This document shows positions 37,753-47,463 of a DNA stretch of 64,000 bases, piece by piece. The notes below the pieces were generated by a model. The model had not been told where the DNA came from and searched no databases. It saw only the letters and a program-made list of their open reading frames with translations. Made by a program: the position numbers and the translations under genes. Each line of letters opens with the position of its first letter. Position 1 is the stretch's first letter. This DNA comes from an uncultured Woeseiaceae bacterium (GTDB taxonomy: Bacteria > Pseudomonadota > Gammaproteobacteria > Steroidobacterales > Woeseiaceae), in the NCBI GenBank assembly GCA_945788625.1, contig CALZMQ010000006.1, forward strand, positions 1 through 64,000, read 5' to 3'.

Positions 37753-38743
37753 GTGCGGCAGCTGTTCATTTTGCTGGTCCTGGCGAGTAGCCAGGGTTAT
37801 GCGAGCCCGTTGTTTGAAAGCGACGAGGTGCTCGAGTTCACGCTGCAGGGCCCGCTATCGACGCTCGTCGCCGACACCGCGGATCGCAATGAATACGGTT
37901 TCGCCCTGATCGCCGACGGCATGTCTGTCGACGTCGATGTGCGCGTCCGCGGCAACAGCCGCGTGCGCGTTTGCGACTTTCCGCCGCTACGTCTCCGGTT
38001 TGAGCCGGGTATTGCACGCGACAACGCCTTTTACGGCCAGCAGAAACTGAAGCTCCCACTGCAGGAACGGCACCTCCGCCGAGCAGGACGTGCTCGAAGA
38101 GTATGCGGCTTACCGGATATTCAACGTGTTATCGGATGTGAGTTTTCGCACGCGCCTGGCGCGAATCCACTATGTCGACACGGCCCGTCCCGGCGAACCG
38201 CCCGTGGTTCGTTACGCCTTCCTGATCGAACCGGAATCCGCGCTTGCCGAACGTCTCGCGGGTACGCCGGTGCGTACACGGCGCGTCACCAAGAACTACC
38301 TCGACAAGTCACAGGCGTCGCTGGCATTCGTGTTCCAGTTCCTCATTGGCAATACCGACTGGTCCCTCGTCAGGCCGCTTGACAGCGATGTGTGCTGCCA
38401 CAACGGCAAGCTCATAGCGATCGACGGCCGGCACTTCTATGTGCCCTACGATTTCGACATGGCCGGCCTGGTGAACGCACGGCATGCAAGGCCGGACCCG
38501 CAATTGCGAATCGATCGTGTGACGCAGCGGCGCTACCGCGGCTACTGCATCGACAGCGACGCATTGCGTGACTCGCTCGATACCGTCGTGAGCCGTCGCA
38601 GCGAGATACTCGATGTTGTGCTGCGGCTGCCGGACGCGACGGCCAAAGGTGCAGCGCGCCGCAGCCGCTACCTCGAGGGTTTCTTTAAACGTGCCAGCGA
38701 CGCGGACTCACTGCTGCGACGATTCGAAAGCCGATGCCTGTAG
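37753..38743 (+). pseudogene. secreted hypothetical protein broken by a frameshift
   Basis: Two frames together make one protein. The first (GTG at 37753) has a signal peptide and runs through VDVRVRGNSRVRVCDFPPLR to about 38058. The sequence then continues in another frame from roughly 38060, giving CRNGTSAEQDVLEEYAAYR, through GNTDWSLVRPL and VPYDFDMAGLVNA, to the stop at 38743. A few bases appear to be missing at the KLKL-to-HC junction. This is either a real inactivation or an assembly error. The domain resembles a group of exported proteins with loose similarity to CotH-type kinases; I do not assign function. Confidence 0.65.
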
Positions 38744-38759
38744 CGACGGGCGTGCCGCG

Positions 38760-39626
38760 GTGAGCAACACCGTCCTGTACGCTCTTACGGTCCTGATCTG
38801 GGGCTCTACCTGGTTTGCGATCGAGTTCCAGCTCGGCGTCGTGGAGCCCGAGGTGTCGATAGTCTATCGCTACGCCATGGCGTCTTTGGCGCTAGTAATA
38901 TGGTGTAAAATCAGACAATTATCATTATTATTTAATGTGAAATCACACTTCTGGTTCGCCCTCCTGGGCGCGTTCCTGTTCTCCCTGAATTACGTCTTCG
39001 CCTACCGCTCACAGATCTACATCACGTCGGCGCTCGCGGCGATCATGTTCTCGAGCATGGTCTGGATGAACATCATCCTTTCGCGCCTCATATTTGGTAC
39101 GCGCGCGGGAGGCCGTGTCCTGTTCGGCGCTGCGTTGGGTGTGACGGGCATACTGATTCTGTTTACTCCCCAGATCGGTGAGGTTTCTCTCGAAGACAGC
39201 GTACTTTTCGGCTCGATTCTGGCTCTGTTCGGGGCGCTGACGGCATCTGCCGGCAACATGGTCTCGCAAGCCGCGCAGAACCGCGCATTGCCGGTAGTGC
39301 AGGCCAATGCCTGGGGAATGTTCTACGGCACCTTGCTGACCGCCATGTCCGCCCTGATCCAGGGGCATGAGTTCACGTTCGACGCGACATTTACGTACAT
39401 CGTGTCGCTGGCATATTTGGCACTATTTGGGTCGGTTGTAGCGTTTGGCGCTTACCTGACGTTGCTCGGCAGGATCGGTGCACACAAGGCGGGCTATGCA
39501 ACCGTCATGTTCCCGGTAGTGGCGCTGATCCTCTCAATGTCGTTCGAGGGGCTGGAGCCCAGCGTGTCTATCGTTATCGGCGCGGGGCTGGTTCTGGCAG
39601 GAAACACACTGGTACTCAAAGAGTAG
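38760..39626 (+). CDS. EamA/DMT-family transporter
   Basis: 288 residues, ten hydrophobic helices in two halves. The first helix WGSTWFAIEFQLGVV and the second-half PVVALILSMSFEGLEP are typical of EamA permeases that export metabolites or amino acids. The start is GTG at 38760. Codons for about residues 44-62 (38890-38945) are strikingly AT-rich compared with the flanks. It sits two bases upstream of the Cys/Met PLP enzyme, which hints at a related substrate such as a thiol or amino acid. Confidence 0.82.
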   Translation: MSNTVLYALTVLIWGSTWFAIEFQLGVVEPEVSIVYRYAMASLALVIWCKIRQLSLLFNVKSHFWFALLGAFLFSLNYVFAYRSQIYITSALAAIMFSSMVWMNIILSRLIFGTRAGGRVLFGAALGVTGILILFTPQIGEVSLEDSVLFGSILALFGALTASAGNMVSQAAQNRALPVVQANAWGMFYGTLLTAMSALIQGHEFTFDATFTYIVSLAYLALFGSVVAFGAYLTLLGRIGAHKAGYATVMFPVVALILSMSFEGLEPSVSIVIGAGLVLAGNTLVLKE

Positions 39627-39628
39627 CT

Positions 39629-40876
39629 ATGAGCATTCGCGATCCAATTGAAGACCTTGCGCATTTGCGTCATGAGTTCGGCGAACACGGCGGCGTCAAT
39701 ATGTCGATCGAGGCCAGTTCGACGTTCACCGTCATTGACCCGAAGACGATGCCAGATCTTTTCCAGGGGCGCGCCGGGCCGGACAAGGGCTGTTACCTGT
39801 ACGGCCGGCATTTCAACCCGACGGTGTACAACCTGGGACGGCAAATGGCCGCCCTGGACGGAACCGAAGCGGCCTATTGTACGGCCAGCGGCATGGGGGC
39901 TATCTCCGGCGTCATCCTGTGCCTGTGCAATGCCGGTGACGAAATCGTCGCGTCCAATGCCGTCTACGGCGGCACCTACGCACTTTTGCACGATTTTCTC
40001 CCGGCAAAGTCGGGCATCAAGACGACCTTCGTCGATATCACCGACCTGGATGCCGTGGAAGCTGCAATTACCGGGCGCACGCGGCTTGTCTTCACCGAGA
40101 GCGTGTCGAACCCGACGTTGCGCCTGGCTAATATGCCCCGTCTCGCCGAGATTGCGCAGGCCAAAGGTGTGCCGCTGTGCGTCGACAACACGTTTAGCCC
40201 GTTGATCCTGCGGCCGGCCGCCCTGGGTGCCGATATCGTTGTGCATAGCATCACCAAGTTCATCAGCGGCGCCTCCGACATTATTGCCGGCGCCGTCTGC
40301 GGTAGCGAGAGCTTCATTGGCGAACTCATGGATCTGCACACGGGACCGTTGATGCTCCTCGGACCTACGATGGACCCGCACGTCGCGTCGCAGGTCAGTA
40401 TGCGGATACCGCATTTGCCGCTGCGGATGGTGGCGCACGGAGAACGTGCGTTTGCGATCTGTGAACGCCTCGTCGGGATCGGAGTGAACGTCAACTATCC
40501 GGGCCTCAGCCGTCACCCGGACCACGAGTTGTTCAACGAGCTTCGCTGCCCCGATTTCGGCTACGGCGGCGTGTTTACGATCGACGTCGGGGAGGAGGAC
40601 AAGGCCAACGACCTGATGAACCACCTGCAAAATGAGCAACGCTTCGGCTACCTGGCGGTGAGCCTGGGCTACTTCGACACTCTAATGTCGTGCTCCGGTT
40701 CCAGCACGTCCAGTGAAATGAGCGAAGAGGGCAAGGACGAAGCGGGCATCTCGCCCGGGCTCGTGCGCGTGTCGATCGGCTATACCGGAACGCTGGAGCA
40801 ACGCTGGGATCAATTGTTCGCGGCTCTCGAAGCGACGGGACTCGTCAAGGCCACCAGCCGCCGCCGAACGGCCTGA
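39629..40876 (+). CDS. Cys/Met-metabolism PLP enzyme (gamma-lyase-like)
   Basis: 415 residues. The PLP lysine is K210 in HSITKFISGASD. Other family blocks are LYGRHFNPTVYNLG, CTASGMGAISG (phosphate-binding), ESVSNPTLR, and VDNTFSPL. It belongs with methionine/cystathionine gamma-lyases and O-acylhomoserine sulfhydrylases. The insertion with SCSGSSTSSEM near residue 355 is the usual substrate loop. The reaction is uncertain, with methionine gamma-lyase-type cleavage most likely. It follows a transporter gene by two bases. Confidence 0.88.
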   Translation: MSIRDPIEDLAHLRHEFGEHGGVNMSIEASSTFTVIDPKTMPDLFQGRAGPDKGCYLYGRHFNPTVYNLGRQMAALDGTEAAYCTASGMGAISGVILCLCNAGDEIVASNAVYGGTYALLHDFLPAKSGIKTTFVDITDLDAVEAAITGRTRLVFTESVSNPTLRLANMPRLAEIAQAKGVPLCVDNTFSPLILRPAALGADIVVHSITKFISGASDIIAGAVCGSESFIGELMDLHTGPLMLLGPTMDPHVASQVSMRIPHLPLRMVAHGERAFAICERLVGIGVNVNYPGLSRHPDHELFNELRCPDFGYGGVFTIDVGEEDKANDLMNHLQNEQRFGYLAVSLGYFDTLMSCSGSSTSSEMSEEGKDEAGISPGLVRVSIGYTGTLEQRWDQLFAALEATGLVKATSRRRTA

Positions 40877-40999
40877 GAGCCTCACCAGATCTCAATTGTG
40901 TGGAGCACATCACAGTGTTCGGCGGCCGCCGCACTATGTTAAACGGTACACTTGTCCGGGCCCGGGGTTCGGGCTGCATTCGACGCTGGAGTAAGCAAG

Positions 41000-41269
41000 A
41001 TGGCCGTGACAACACCAACCAAGTTTATTGCCGTGGTATTGGGCATCGCTTTCGCGTCGCCGAGCTACGCCTACCTGGATCCGGGCACCGGCAGCATCAT
41101 TTTGCAAAGCGTACTGGCGGGCATCGCCGTCGCGATGGGCCTGTTGCGATTCTACTGGCACCGGTTCAAGGCATTCCTGGCCAACCTGGTGGGGTCATCG
41201 TCGGTACAGCAGGGCGAGACGGCTGGCGAGGAATTCGAGCAGGATTCCGACGCAAAAAAAGAAGCCTGA
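41000..41269 (+). CDS. YLDPGTGS-motif membrane protein
   Basis: 89 residues: a signal-anchor (KFIAVVLGIAFASPSYA), then the short conserved AYLDPGTGSIILQ motif, a second helix, and an acidic tail. Proteins of this sort are typically encoded with glycan or phosphatase-fold membrane enzymes, as here. The ATG at 41000 is chosen over a longer upstream frame. The next gene starts at the base after its stop codon. Confidence 0.72.
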   Translation: MAVTTPTKFIAVVLGIAFASPSYAYLDPGTGSIILQSVLAGIAVAMGLLRFYWHRFKAFLANLVGSSSVQQGETAGEEFEQDSDAKKEA

Positions 41270-42664
41270 ATGTCCTCCATAGTCGCTGAATCGGGTTCGT
41301 TCCGCGACCACAGGGGCCGTATTTATCACGTCGGCGATCGGGTCTTGCGCACGGTGATGCCGGTGGCGATGGAAGACTTCGAGTTCGCGCGTTCATCCGG
41401 TGTGGTCGACGACCTGATCGCCCGCGGCCTTCTGATCGGAGAGAGCGAGGCGGACAAGTCATTGCTGGGCACAGCGGGCGCGGCGGCGACGCGGGTCATC
41501 GAGCACCCACGCCTTGCGTTTGTTTCCTACCCTTACGAGTGGTCATTTGCGGCGCTGAAAGCCGCGGCGCTGCTGCACCTCGAATTGCACCAGGAGGCAC
41601 TCAGGAAGGACGTTACGCTGACCGACGCGACCGCGTACAACATTCAGTTTGACGGCGCGCGGCCGGTTTTCATCGACAGCCTGTCCCTGCGGCGCTACCG
41701 CGACGGTGAGTTCTGGGACGGGCACCGGCAATTCTGCGAGCAATTCATCAACCCGCTTCTGCTGAGAGCGAAGCTCGGCATTCCGCACAACGCGTGGTTT
41801 CGCGGCACGCTCGAGGGTATTCCCGCCGAGGATCTCAGCAAGGTGCTGCCCTGGCATTCGAGGTTCTCGTGGAACGTCCTGACGCACGTATTCATGCAGG
41901 CGCGCCTGCAGAGTTCCGCAGGCAGTTCGGAAAAGGCGGCAAAACGCAGCAAGTCGGGCAAATTGCCGCGCATGGGGTTCGAGCAGATTTTGCACGGTTT
42001 GCAGCGCTGGATTTCCAAACTGGAGCCGCGTGACGATGGTGCCACCGTTTGGCAGGACTATGCCCGCGACAACAGTTACGTTGATCACGAGGTGGCAAAG
42101 AAACGGGAGTTCATCGCGGACTTCGCGCGCGCCGTGACACCACAGCTGCTCTTCGATATCGGCTGCAACACGGGCGACTACTCCGTACTCGCCCTGGAAT
42201 CGGGGGCGCATTACGCGGTGGGCTTCGACTTCGATCATGGTGCGCTCGATCATGCCTTCAAGCGATCGGCGCATCGCGGACTGAGCTTCCTGCCGCTGCA
42301 TCTCGATGCGGCAAACCCGAGCCCGTCGCAGGGCTGGATGCAGAGCGAGCGGCACGGGCTGCTGCAGCGCGCCTCTGGCGACGCTGTGATCGCGCTGGCT
42401 GTCGTGCACCACCTCGCCATCGCCAGGAACGTCCCGATGGAGCAGGTGATCGACTGGATCATCGGTATGGCGCCGCAAGGCGTCATCGAGTTCGTCCCGA
42501 AGTCGGACGCCATGGTGCAGCGTCTGTTGAGCCTTCGCGAAGACGTTTTTACGGAATACGATGAAGAGTCGTTCCGGGCAGCGATTACGGCTCGGGCCCG
42601 CATTGTGCGGTCATCCGTCGTTTCGGAGAGCGGGCGGACCCTGTTCTGGTACGAGCGCCCGTGA
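41270..42664 (+). CDS. two-domain SAM-dependent methyltransferase-like protein
   Basis: 464 residues. A Rossmann methyltransferase motif I, FDIGCNTGDYS, lies at 295-305, with an acidic strand following (VGFDFDH). The N-terminal half contains TDATAYNIQFDGARPVFID (118-136), which looks like a kinase-type catalytic loop and D-x metal segment. The pairing suggests an enzyme that modifies a carbohydrate or lipid-linked substrate. It lies within the probable envelope-glycan cluster; its stop overlaps the next start (GTGA). Confidence 0.75.
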   Translation: MSSIVAESGSFRDHRGRIYHVGDRVLRTVMPVAMEDFEFARSSGVVDDLIARGLLIGESEADKSLLGTAGAAATRVIEHPRLAFVSYPYEWSFAALKAAALLHLELHQEALRKDVTLTDATAYNIQFDGARPVFIDSLSLRRYRDGEFWDGHRQFCEQFINPLLLRAKLGIPHNAWFRGTLEGIPAEDLSKVLPWHSRFSWNVLTHVFMQARLQSSAGSSEKAAKRSKSGKLPRMGFEQILHGLQRWISKLEPRDDGATVWQDYARDNSYVDHEVAKKREFIADFARAVTPQLLFDIGCNTGDYSVLALESGAHYAVGFDFDHGALDHAFKRSAHRGLSFLPLHLDAANPSPSQGWMQSERHGLLQRASGDAVIALAVVHHLAIARNVPMEQVIDWIIGMAPQGVIEFVPKSDAMVQRLLSLREDVFTEYDEESFRAAITARARIVRSSVVSESGRTLFWYERP

Positions 42665-44409
42665 TTCGGCGATTCCTGAAGGCCGCCGCGCTGGCCGCAA
42701 TTCCGGTGTCGAGCGTTTGTGTGTTTGCGCCGCTGGTCATCTTCTCGGGCAACCCCGGCGAATTCACGGCGTCGTTTGTCGAGGTACAGGCACGCTATGT
42801 ACCGTATCTCGTCGGACTGACCGCCGTTCTCGGGATCGTTGGCGCCCTGTTACCCGGGCCGGCTGCCAGCCGCTACTTATCCGTGTTGTGCGCGGCCTCT
42901 GTGCTGCTGTGGTTGCAGGGCAACATCCTGGTGTGGGATTACGGCGTGTTCGATGGCCGTAGCATCGACTGGATGGCCTCCGCGTGGCGCGGTGTCCTGG
43001 ACACGATGATCTGGATCACGGTGCTGGCAGTCGCGTACGTTGCTCACCGCCGCATCGGTCGCCACCTGGTACAGGCGGCAGTTATCGTGTTCGCCGTTCA
43101 GGTCGTTGCGGCCGGTTTTTCCCTGGCGACAAATAACGCTACAGCGCTGGCGGCTTCGAAAGTCGAAGCCAACCGCGAGGCCAGGGAAGCCATTTTCCGG
43201 TTCTCGGCAACGAGCAACGTCGTGCAAATCGTCATGGACGGTTTTCAATCCGATATTTTCGAACAAATACTCGACGACCCGGCTAATGGCGACTTCAAGG
43301 AACAACTGCGCGGATTCACGCTGTTTCGCGACAATCTCGGCGTATATCCCTACACGCAAATGACCGTGCCGGCACTGCTTTCCGGCCGCCTGTATCGAAA
43401 CGAAATTCCGGTTGACGATTTCGTCAATAGTGCCCTGGCGGGCACGACCATACTCGGGGCCGCTGAGGACGCCGGTTTCGAAGTCGATATTGCGACACCG
43501 GTCGGTCTCAGGGATACCTACGCCAGGAGTCCACATACGAACGCCTACGGGATATCACGCAGCGGTCACGTCAGCGCGCAGGACTACGTCGTCAACGATT
43601 CGGCGAAATTGCTGGACCTGTCGCTGTTTCGCGTAATGCCCCATTTCGCGAAAGCGCTGGTGCACCGTGACGAACTCTGGGTGTTCCAGGCAAGGGTCCG
43701 ATCCGAAGCCTATCTGCAAATGCAGTACTTCTCCGACCTCGCATTCCTGCGCGAGCTCACACGTGAGATGCGGGCCGACAGGGAAGCACCGGTATTCAAG
43801 ATCATGCACCTGATGCTGAGTCACCGGCCGACCGTCGGCAACCAGCATTGCGAATACGATGGCAGGCACCCGACCAACCGGGTGACCGTAACGAAGCAGG
43901 CGTCGTGCGGCCTCAAAGAGGTACTCAGCCTGCTTGCGCGCATGAAGGAGCAGGGCATTTACGACGACAGCATGATTATCCTGATGGCCGATCACGGCGC
44001 CTGGGTTCCTGTTGAAGGGTTCGGAGCCCCGAGCGACGGCGATGTGATCGATTCGATGAGCGTCGCAATGGCGACACCGCTGCTTGCAGTCAAGAGACCC
44101 GGGGACCGCGATAACTACCGTGTGTCTAATGCGCCGACTTCCTTACTCGACCTGCCTGCAACAATTGCAGCGGAACTGTCGCTGGGTGTGCGATTCCCGG
44201 GGCACCCGGTATTCGATATAGAGGCAACGCAAAAACGCGAGCGCGTGCATTTCACCTATGGCTATGGCGTGAACAAGCAGTATGATGGCTACTTGCTGCC
44301 TATGCATGAATTCATCGTGTCCGACAGCCCGTTTCAACGGAGTTCCTGGCGGCGTGGGCAGCGGTACCTGCCCGAAGGCAAGGTTATGGAGGTCAACGAA
44401 GTCGAGTAG
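42661..44409 (+). CDS. membrane-bound sulfatase/phosphoethanolamine-transferase-fold protein
   Basis: 582 residues: four N-terminal membrane helices (to about 150), then an alkaline-phosphatase-superfamily periplasmic domain. Metal ligands are D193 in VQIVMDGFQ and the pair D444-H445 in LMADHGAW; a candidate nucleophile is T235 in YTQMTVPALLSG. H388 is in LMLSHRPT. This matches sulfatase-like or phosphoglycerol/phosphoethanolamine transferases that decorate envelope glycans. The GTG start overlaps the methyltransferase stop. Confidence 0.82.
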   Translation: MIRRFLKAAALAAIPVSSVCVFAPLVIFSGNPGEFTASFVEVQARYVPYLVGLTAVLGIVGALLPGPAASRYLSVLCAASVLLWLQGNILVWDYGVFDGRSIDWMASAWRGVLDTMIWITVLAVAYVAHRRIGRHLVQAAVIVFAVQVVAAGFSLATNNATALAASKVEANREAREAIFRFSATSNVVQIVMDGFQSDIFEQILDDPANGDFKEQLRGFTLFRDNLGVYPYTQMTVPALLSGRLYRNEIPVDDFVNSALAGTTILGAAEDAGFEVDIATPVGLRDTYARSPHTNAYGISRSGHVSAQDYVVNDSAKLLDLSLFRVMPHFAKALVHRDELWVFQARVRSEAYLQMQYFSDLAFLRELTREMRADREAPVFKIMHLMLSHRPTVGNQHCEYDGRHPTNRVTVTKQASCGLKEVLSLLARMKEQGIYDDSMIILMADHGAWVPVEGFGAPSDGDVIDSMSVAMATPLLAVKRPGDRDNYRVSNAPTSLLDLPATIAAELSLGVRFPGHPVFDIEATQKRERVHFTYGYGVNKQYDGYLLPMHEFIVSDSPFQRSSWRRGQRYLPEGKVMEVNEVE

Positions 44410-44419
44410 TGGAGGAAGT

Positions 44420-44602
44420 ATGCCTTTCTACACGAAACTGAAGATCAAGAGCGACGACACGCTCGCAAGCAAGAAGAAGAAACGACGAGTCGCAACAAAA
44501 CTCCGATTATTGCAGGACAAACTCCGCGAGCACCTGAAAACACGGGTCGAGTTGCGGACCAACTTCGCCGAAGAATACCTTGAGCAGATAGCAGACAGTT
44601 GA
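44420..44602 (+). CDS. small basic protein
   Basis: 60 residues, highly basic (SKKKKRRVATKLRLL), mostly helical. The ATG at 44420 has GGAGGAAG directly upstream, a very strong ribosome binding site. Its stop TGA overlaps the start of the patatin gene. No family is recognised. Confidence 0.6.
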   Translation: MPFYTKLKIKSDDTLASKKKKRRVATKLRLLQDKLREHLKTRVELRTNFAEEYLEQIADS

Positions 44603-45513
44603 TGACGAAAAAGATCGGTCTCGCACTTGGTAGCGGCTCGGCCCGCGGCTGGTCGCACATTGGTGTATTGCGTGCGTTGCGCGAGTACGGTATTTCCCCG
44701 GACATTGTCGCCGGTGCCTCGTCGGGCGCACTCGTGGCCGCCGCCCACGCCAGTGATCAACTCGACGCTCTCGAAGCCTGGGCGCGTGGGCTCACCAAAA
44801 CCGATGTCTGGCGACTGCTGGACCCGTCATTCAGCGGTGGCGGCGTCATGCGCGGCAATCGTCTCATGCGGGCGGTAGGCGAGAACCTGGAGGATCGGCA
44901 GATCGAAAGTCTCGCGCTTCGATACAGTGCCGTTGCCGCGGATCTGTACACGGGCAAGGAAGTCTGGATCCAGGAAGGTTCCATGCTGGAAGCCGTGCGC
45001 GCATCCAGCGGACTGCCCGGCTTGTTTACACCCATCCATTATCAGGGTCGTTGGCTTATCGACGGTGGCGTCGTCAACCCGGTGCCGGTCACCGTGTGTC
45101 GGGCGATGGGCGCCGACTACGTGATCGCCGTCAATCTCTATCGTCCGTTTGCGAAGTCGAATGGACCTCGGCCGGTGCCCGACATCACGGACGACACGGA
45201 AACGGCAGGACCCTCGACCGAAGGAACCGAATTGTTCGCCAGGTGGTCCGGCATGCTGGAAAATCTCGTCAGCTCTTTGCGCACAGAACGCCAGGTCAGT
45301 GAGCCTGGCATGATCGAGGTTATGTACGCAACGATCAACATGATGCAGGACCAGATTACGCGGAGTCGCCTGGTCGGCGATCCACCGGACCTGATTGTTA
45401 CGCCACGCCTGGGCGATTTTCATATGATGGACTTTCATCGTGCGGCGGAGGCCATCGAGATGGGCCGGGCCGCCGTGCAAGTCGTTGCGCCGGCGCTTCA
45501 GGACATGCATTAG
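44602..45513 (+). CDS. patatin-like phospholipase (RssA-type)
   Basis: 303 residues. The nucleophile elbow GASSG (S40) and the catalytic Asp D154 in IDGGVVNPVP form the patatin dyad, with the oxyanion loop GSGSARGWSHIG. It should hydrolyse acyl esters of phospholipids at the membrane; RssA-type proteins are cytoplasmic. It is the last gene of the cluster starting with the YLDPGTGS protein. Confidence 0.88.
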   Translation: MTKKIGLALGSGSARGWSHIGVLRALREYGISPDIVAGASSGALVAAAHASDQLDALEAWARGLTKTDVWRLLDPSFSGGGVMRGNRLMRAVGENLEDRQIESLALRYSAVAADLYTGKEVWIQEGSMLEAVRASSGLPGLFTPIHYQGRWLIDGGVVNPVPVTVCRAMGADYVIAVNLYRPFAKSNGPRPVPDITDDTETAGPSTEGTELFARWSGMLENLVSSLRTERQVSEPGMIEVMYATINMMQDQITRSRLVGDPPDLIVTPRLGDFHMMDFHRAAEAIEMGRAAVQVVAPALQDMH

Positions 45514-45589
45514 GCCCCTGCGCGGAACATAGCGCTGAAACCGTGGTCTGCAATAACACGACGGCGCACCGTAATCGGGGAGATTCCGG

Positions 45590-47416
45590 ATGACACGGCC
45601 CATTGCTGCTTTACTCGTATTCCTGCTGCTGAGTGCTTGCGGGGGAGGTGGGGGAGGCAGTGCCCCACCGGCGACACCGCCGCCCGCGGCGGGACCCACG
45701 CCGTCCGAACAACTCGCGGCAGACCTGGCTGGCCTGCCGCTGGTGGATTTCTACGATACGTCCTACGAGGCCTTGATCTACCGTTCGCCGGAAACCATTC
45801 TCTGGCAGGCTCTGACCGGCGTGTATCCACTCGACAACGTCGGTCTCGACGACATGTCCGAAGACTACCGGCGCGAGACCTTTGCCATGTACGGCGTCGT
45901 TCTCGATGCGCTTCGCAGCTACGACAAAACATCGCTGTCGGCCGATGAGCGCCTGACCTACGAGTTTTACGAATGGTACTTGCAGGACGTTGTCGATCGG
46001 CTCGAGTTTTTCTACTACGACTTCATAGCCACCTACAATTTCTTCGGCGTGCAAAACGACACGCGGGTGTTCTTCACAGACATTCATCCGCTCGCGACCC
46101 GGCAGGACGCAGAAGACTACGTTACGCGCCTGCGTGCGGTGCTGCCGAAGTTCCGCCAGGTCATTGCCCATCTGAATTCGCAGAACGGCGCAGGCATCAT
46201 CGAACCGCAAATTACGATCGATGCGGCAATCTTCGGCCTCAACGGCATCGCCGATGCGCTCCCCGCGAATGTGGTTTATTACACGAATTTTCGCGACAAG
46301 CTCGATGGCATCCCCGGATTGACGGCCGCCGATCGACAGGGCCTGCTGGATTCGGCACTGGCAGCAACGAATAACAGCGTCATTCGCGCCTATCGCGAGC
46401 TGCGACAGGCCTTGCAGGTGCTTCGCGCCAATGCACCGACGACCATCGGCGTCGGCCAGTACCCGCGCGGTAACGAGTATTACAGTTACATACTGCGGCA
46501 CCACACGACGACGAATCTGACGGCGGCCGAGATCCATCAAATGGGGCTCGACGAACTGCAACGTATACATGCCGAAATGCGTGTGCTGTTCGATCAGCGC
46601 GGATATCCGCAGAACGAGCCGCTGCAACAGCTTTACGCGCTCGTCGCAAACGATGGTGGCATCATTCCCGCCGTCGACGTGAAAGCAACCTACGAAGCCA
46701 TCATCCAGGCGGCCGAGCAGGACGTGGTGCAGGCATTCGACATCTTTCCGTCCGCCAACGTCGTCGTCGCCGAAGACGATTTCGGAGGCTTTTACATAGG
46801 GCCGTCCTTCGATGGTACCCGTCCGGGTGCATTCTACGCGGGAACGATGAACGACCAGCCGTGGTTCCAGATGCCGTCGTTGACCTACCACGAGGCCGTT
46901 CCGGGGCATCACACGCAGATCGCCATCGCAATGGAGCAGGACACGCTCGCGTTCCGCAGGACCGTGCGCTTTACGGGTTTCGTCGAGGGTTGGGCGCTGT
47001 ACGCAGAACGCCTGGCTTATGAACTCGGCTGGTACGACAACGACACTTACGGCGACCTGGGGCGACTTCAATTCGAGGCGCTGCGCGCTGCGCGACTCGT
47101 CATGGATACCGGCATCCACAGCATGGGTTGGTCCTTCGAGCAGGCGGTGCAATTCAACCAGGACAACATAGGGGCGTCGAGGGGATCATCGGAAGGCGCA
47201 TCCGGGCGCTATAGCGTGGTACCCGGCCAGGCAACCGCCTATATGGTGGGAATGCTGAGGATACTTGCGGCGCGAGAGCGTGCGATCGACCAACTCGATA
47301 TGTTGTTCGATCTCAAGGAATTTCACAGAGTGGTCCTGACGAGCGGTGGCATCCCCCTCGACCTGCTCGATGACGTCGTCGACGACTATATCGCCGACAA
47401 ACTGGCTATGCCTTGA
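45590..47416 (+). CDS. DUF885-family zinc-dependent lipoprotein
   Basis: 608 residues. Lipobox LSAC (C17) is followed by a Gly- and Pro-rich linker. The zinc-peptidase signature of DUF885 proteins is H434-E435...H440 in YHEAVPGHH, with a second glutamate block EGWALYAE (466-473). Family proteins are thought to be M32/M3-like metallopeptidases exported to the periplasm. A strong GGGGAG-type site precedes the ATG. Confidence 0.88.
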   Translation: MTRPIAALLVFLLLSACGGGGGGSAPPATPPPAAGPTPSEQLAADLAGLPLVDFYDTSYEALIYRSPETILWQALTGVYPLDNVGLDDMSEDYRRETFAMYGVVLDALRSYDKTSLSADERLTYEFYEWYLQDVVDRLEFFYYDFIATYNFFGVQNDTRVFFTDIHPLATRQDAEDYVTRLRAVLPKFRQVIAHLNSQNGAGIIEPQITIDAAIFGLNGIADALPANVVYYTNFRDKLDGIPGLTAADRQGLLDSALAATNNSVIRAYRELRQALQVLRANAPTTIGVGQYPRGNEYYSYILRHHTTTNLTAAEIHQMGLDELQRIHAEMRVLFDQRGYPQNEPLQQLYALVANDGGIIPAVDVKATYEAIIQAAEQDVVQAFDIFPSANVVVAEDDFGGFYIGPSFDGTRPGAFYAGTMNDQPWFQMPSLTYHEAVPGHHTQIAIAMEQDTLAFRRTVRFTGFVEGWALYAERLAYELGWYDNDTYGDLGRLQFEALRAARLVMDTGIHSMGWSFEQAVQFNQDNIGASRGSSEGASGRYSVVPGQATAYMVGMLRILAARERAIDQLDMLFDLKEFHRVVLTSGGIPLDLLDDVVDDYIADKLAMP

Positions 47417-47463
47417 TATCCGGGTCCGCCGTCTTGCTACAATCGAGCTGAGAGGTGGACACG

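Noticed and set aside
45611..47152. A long minus-strand frame opposite the DUF885 gene
   Set aside because: It mirrors high-GC codon bias; the plus-strand protein has a lipobox and zinc motif, the minus-strand one none.
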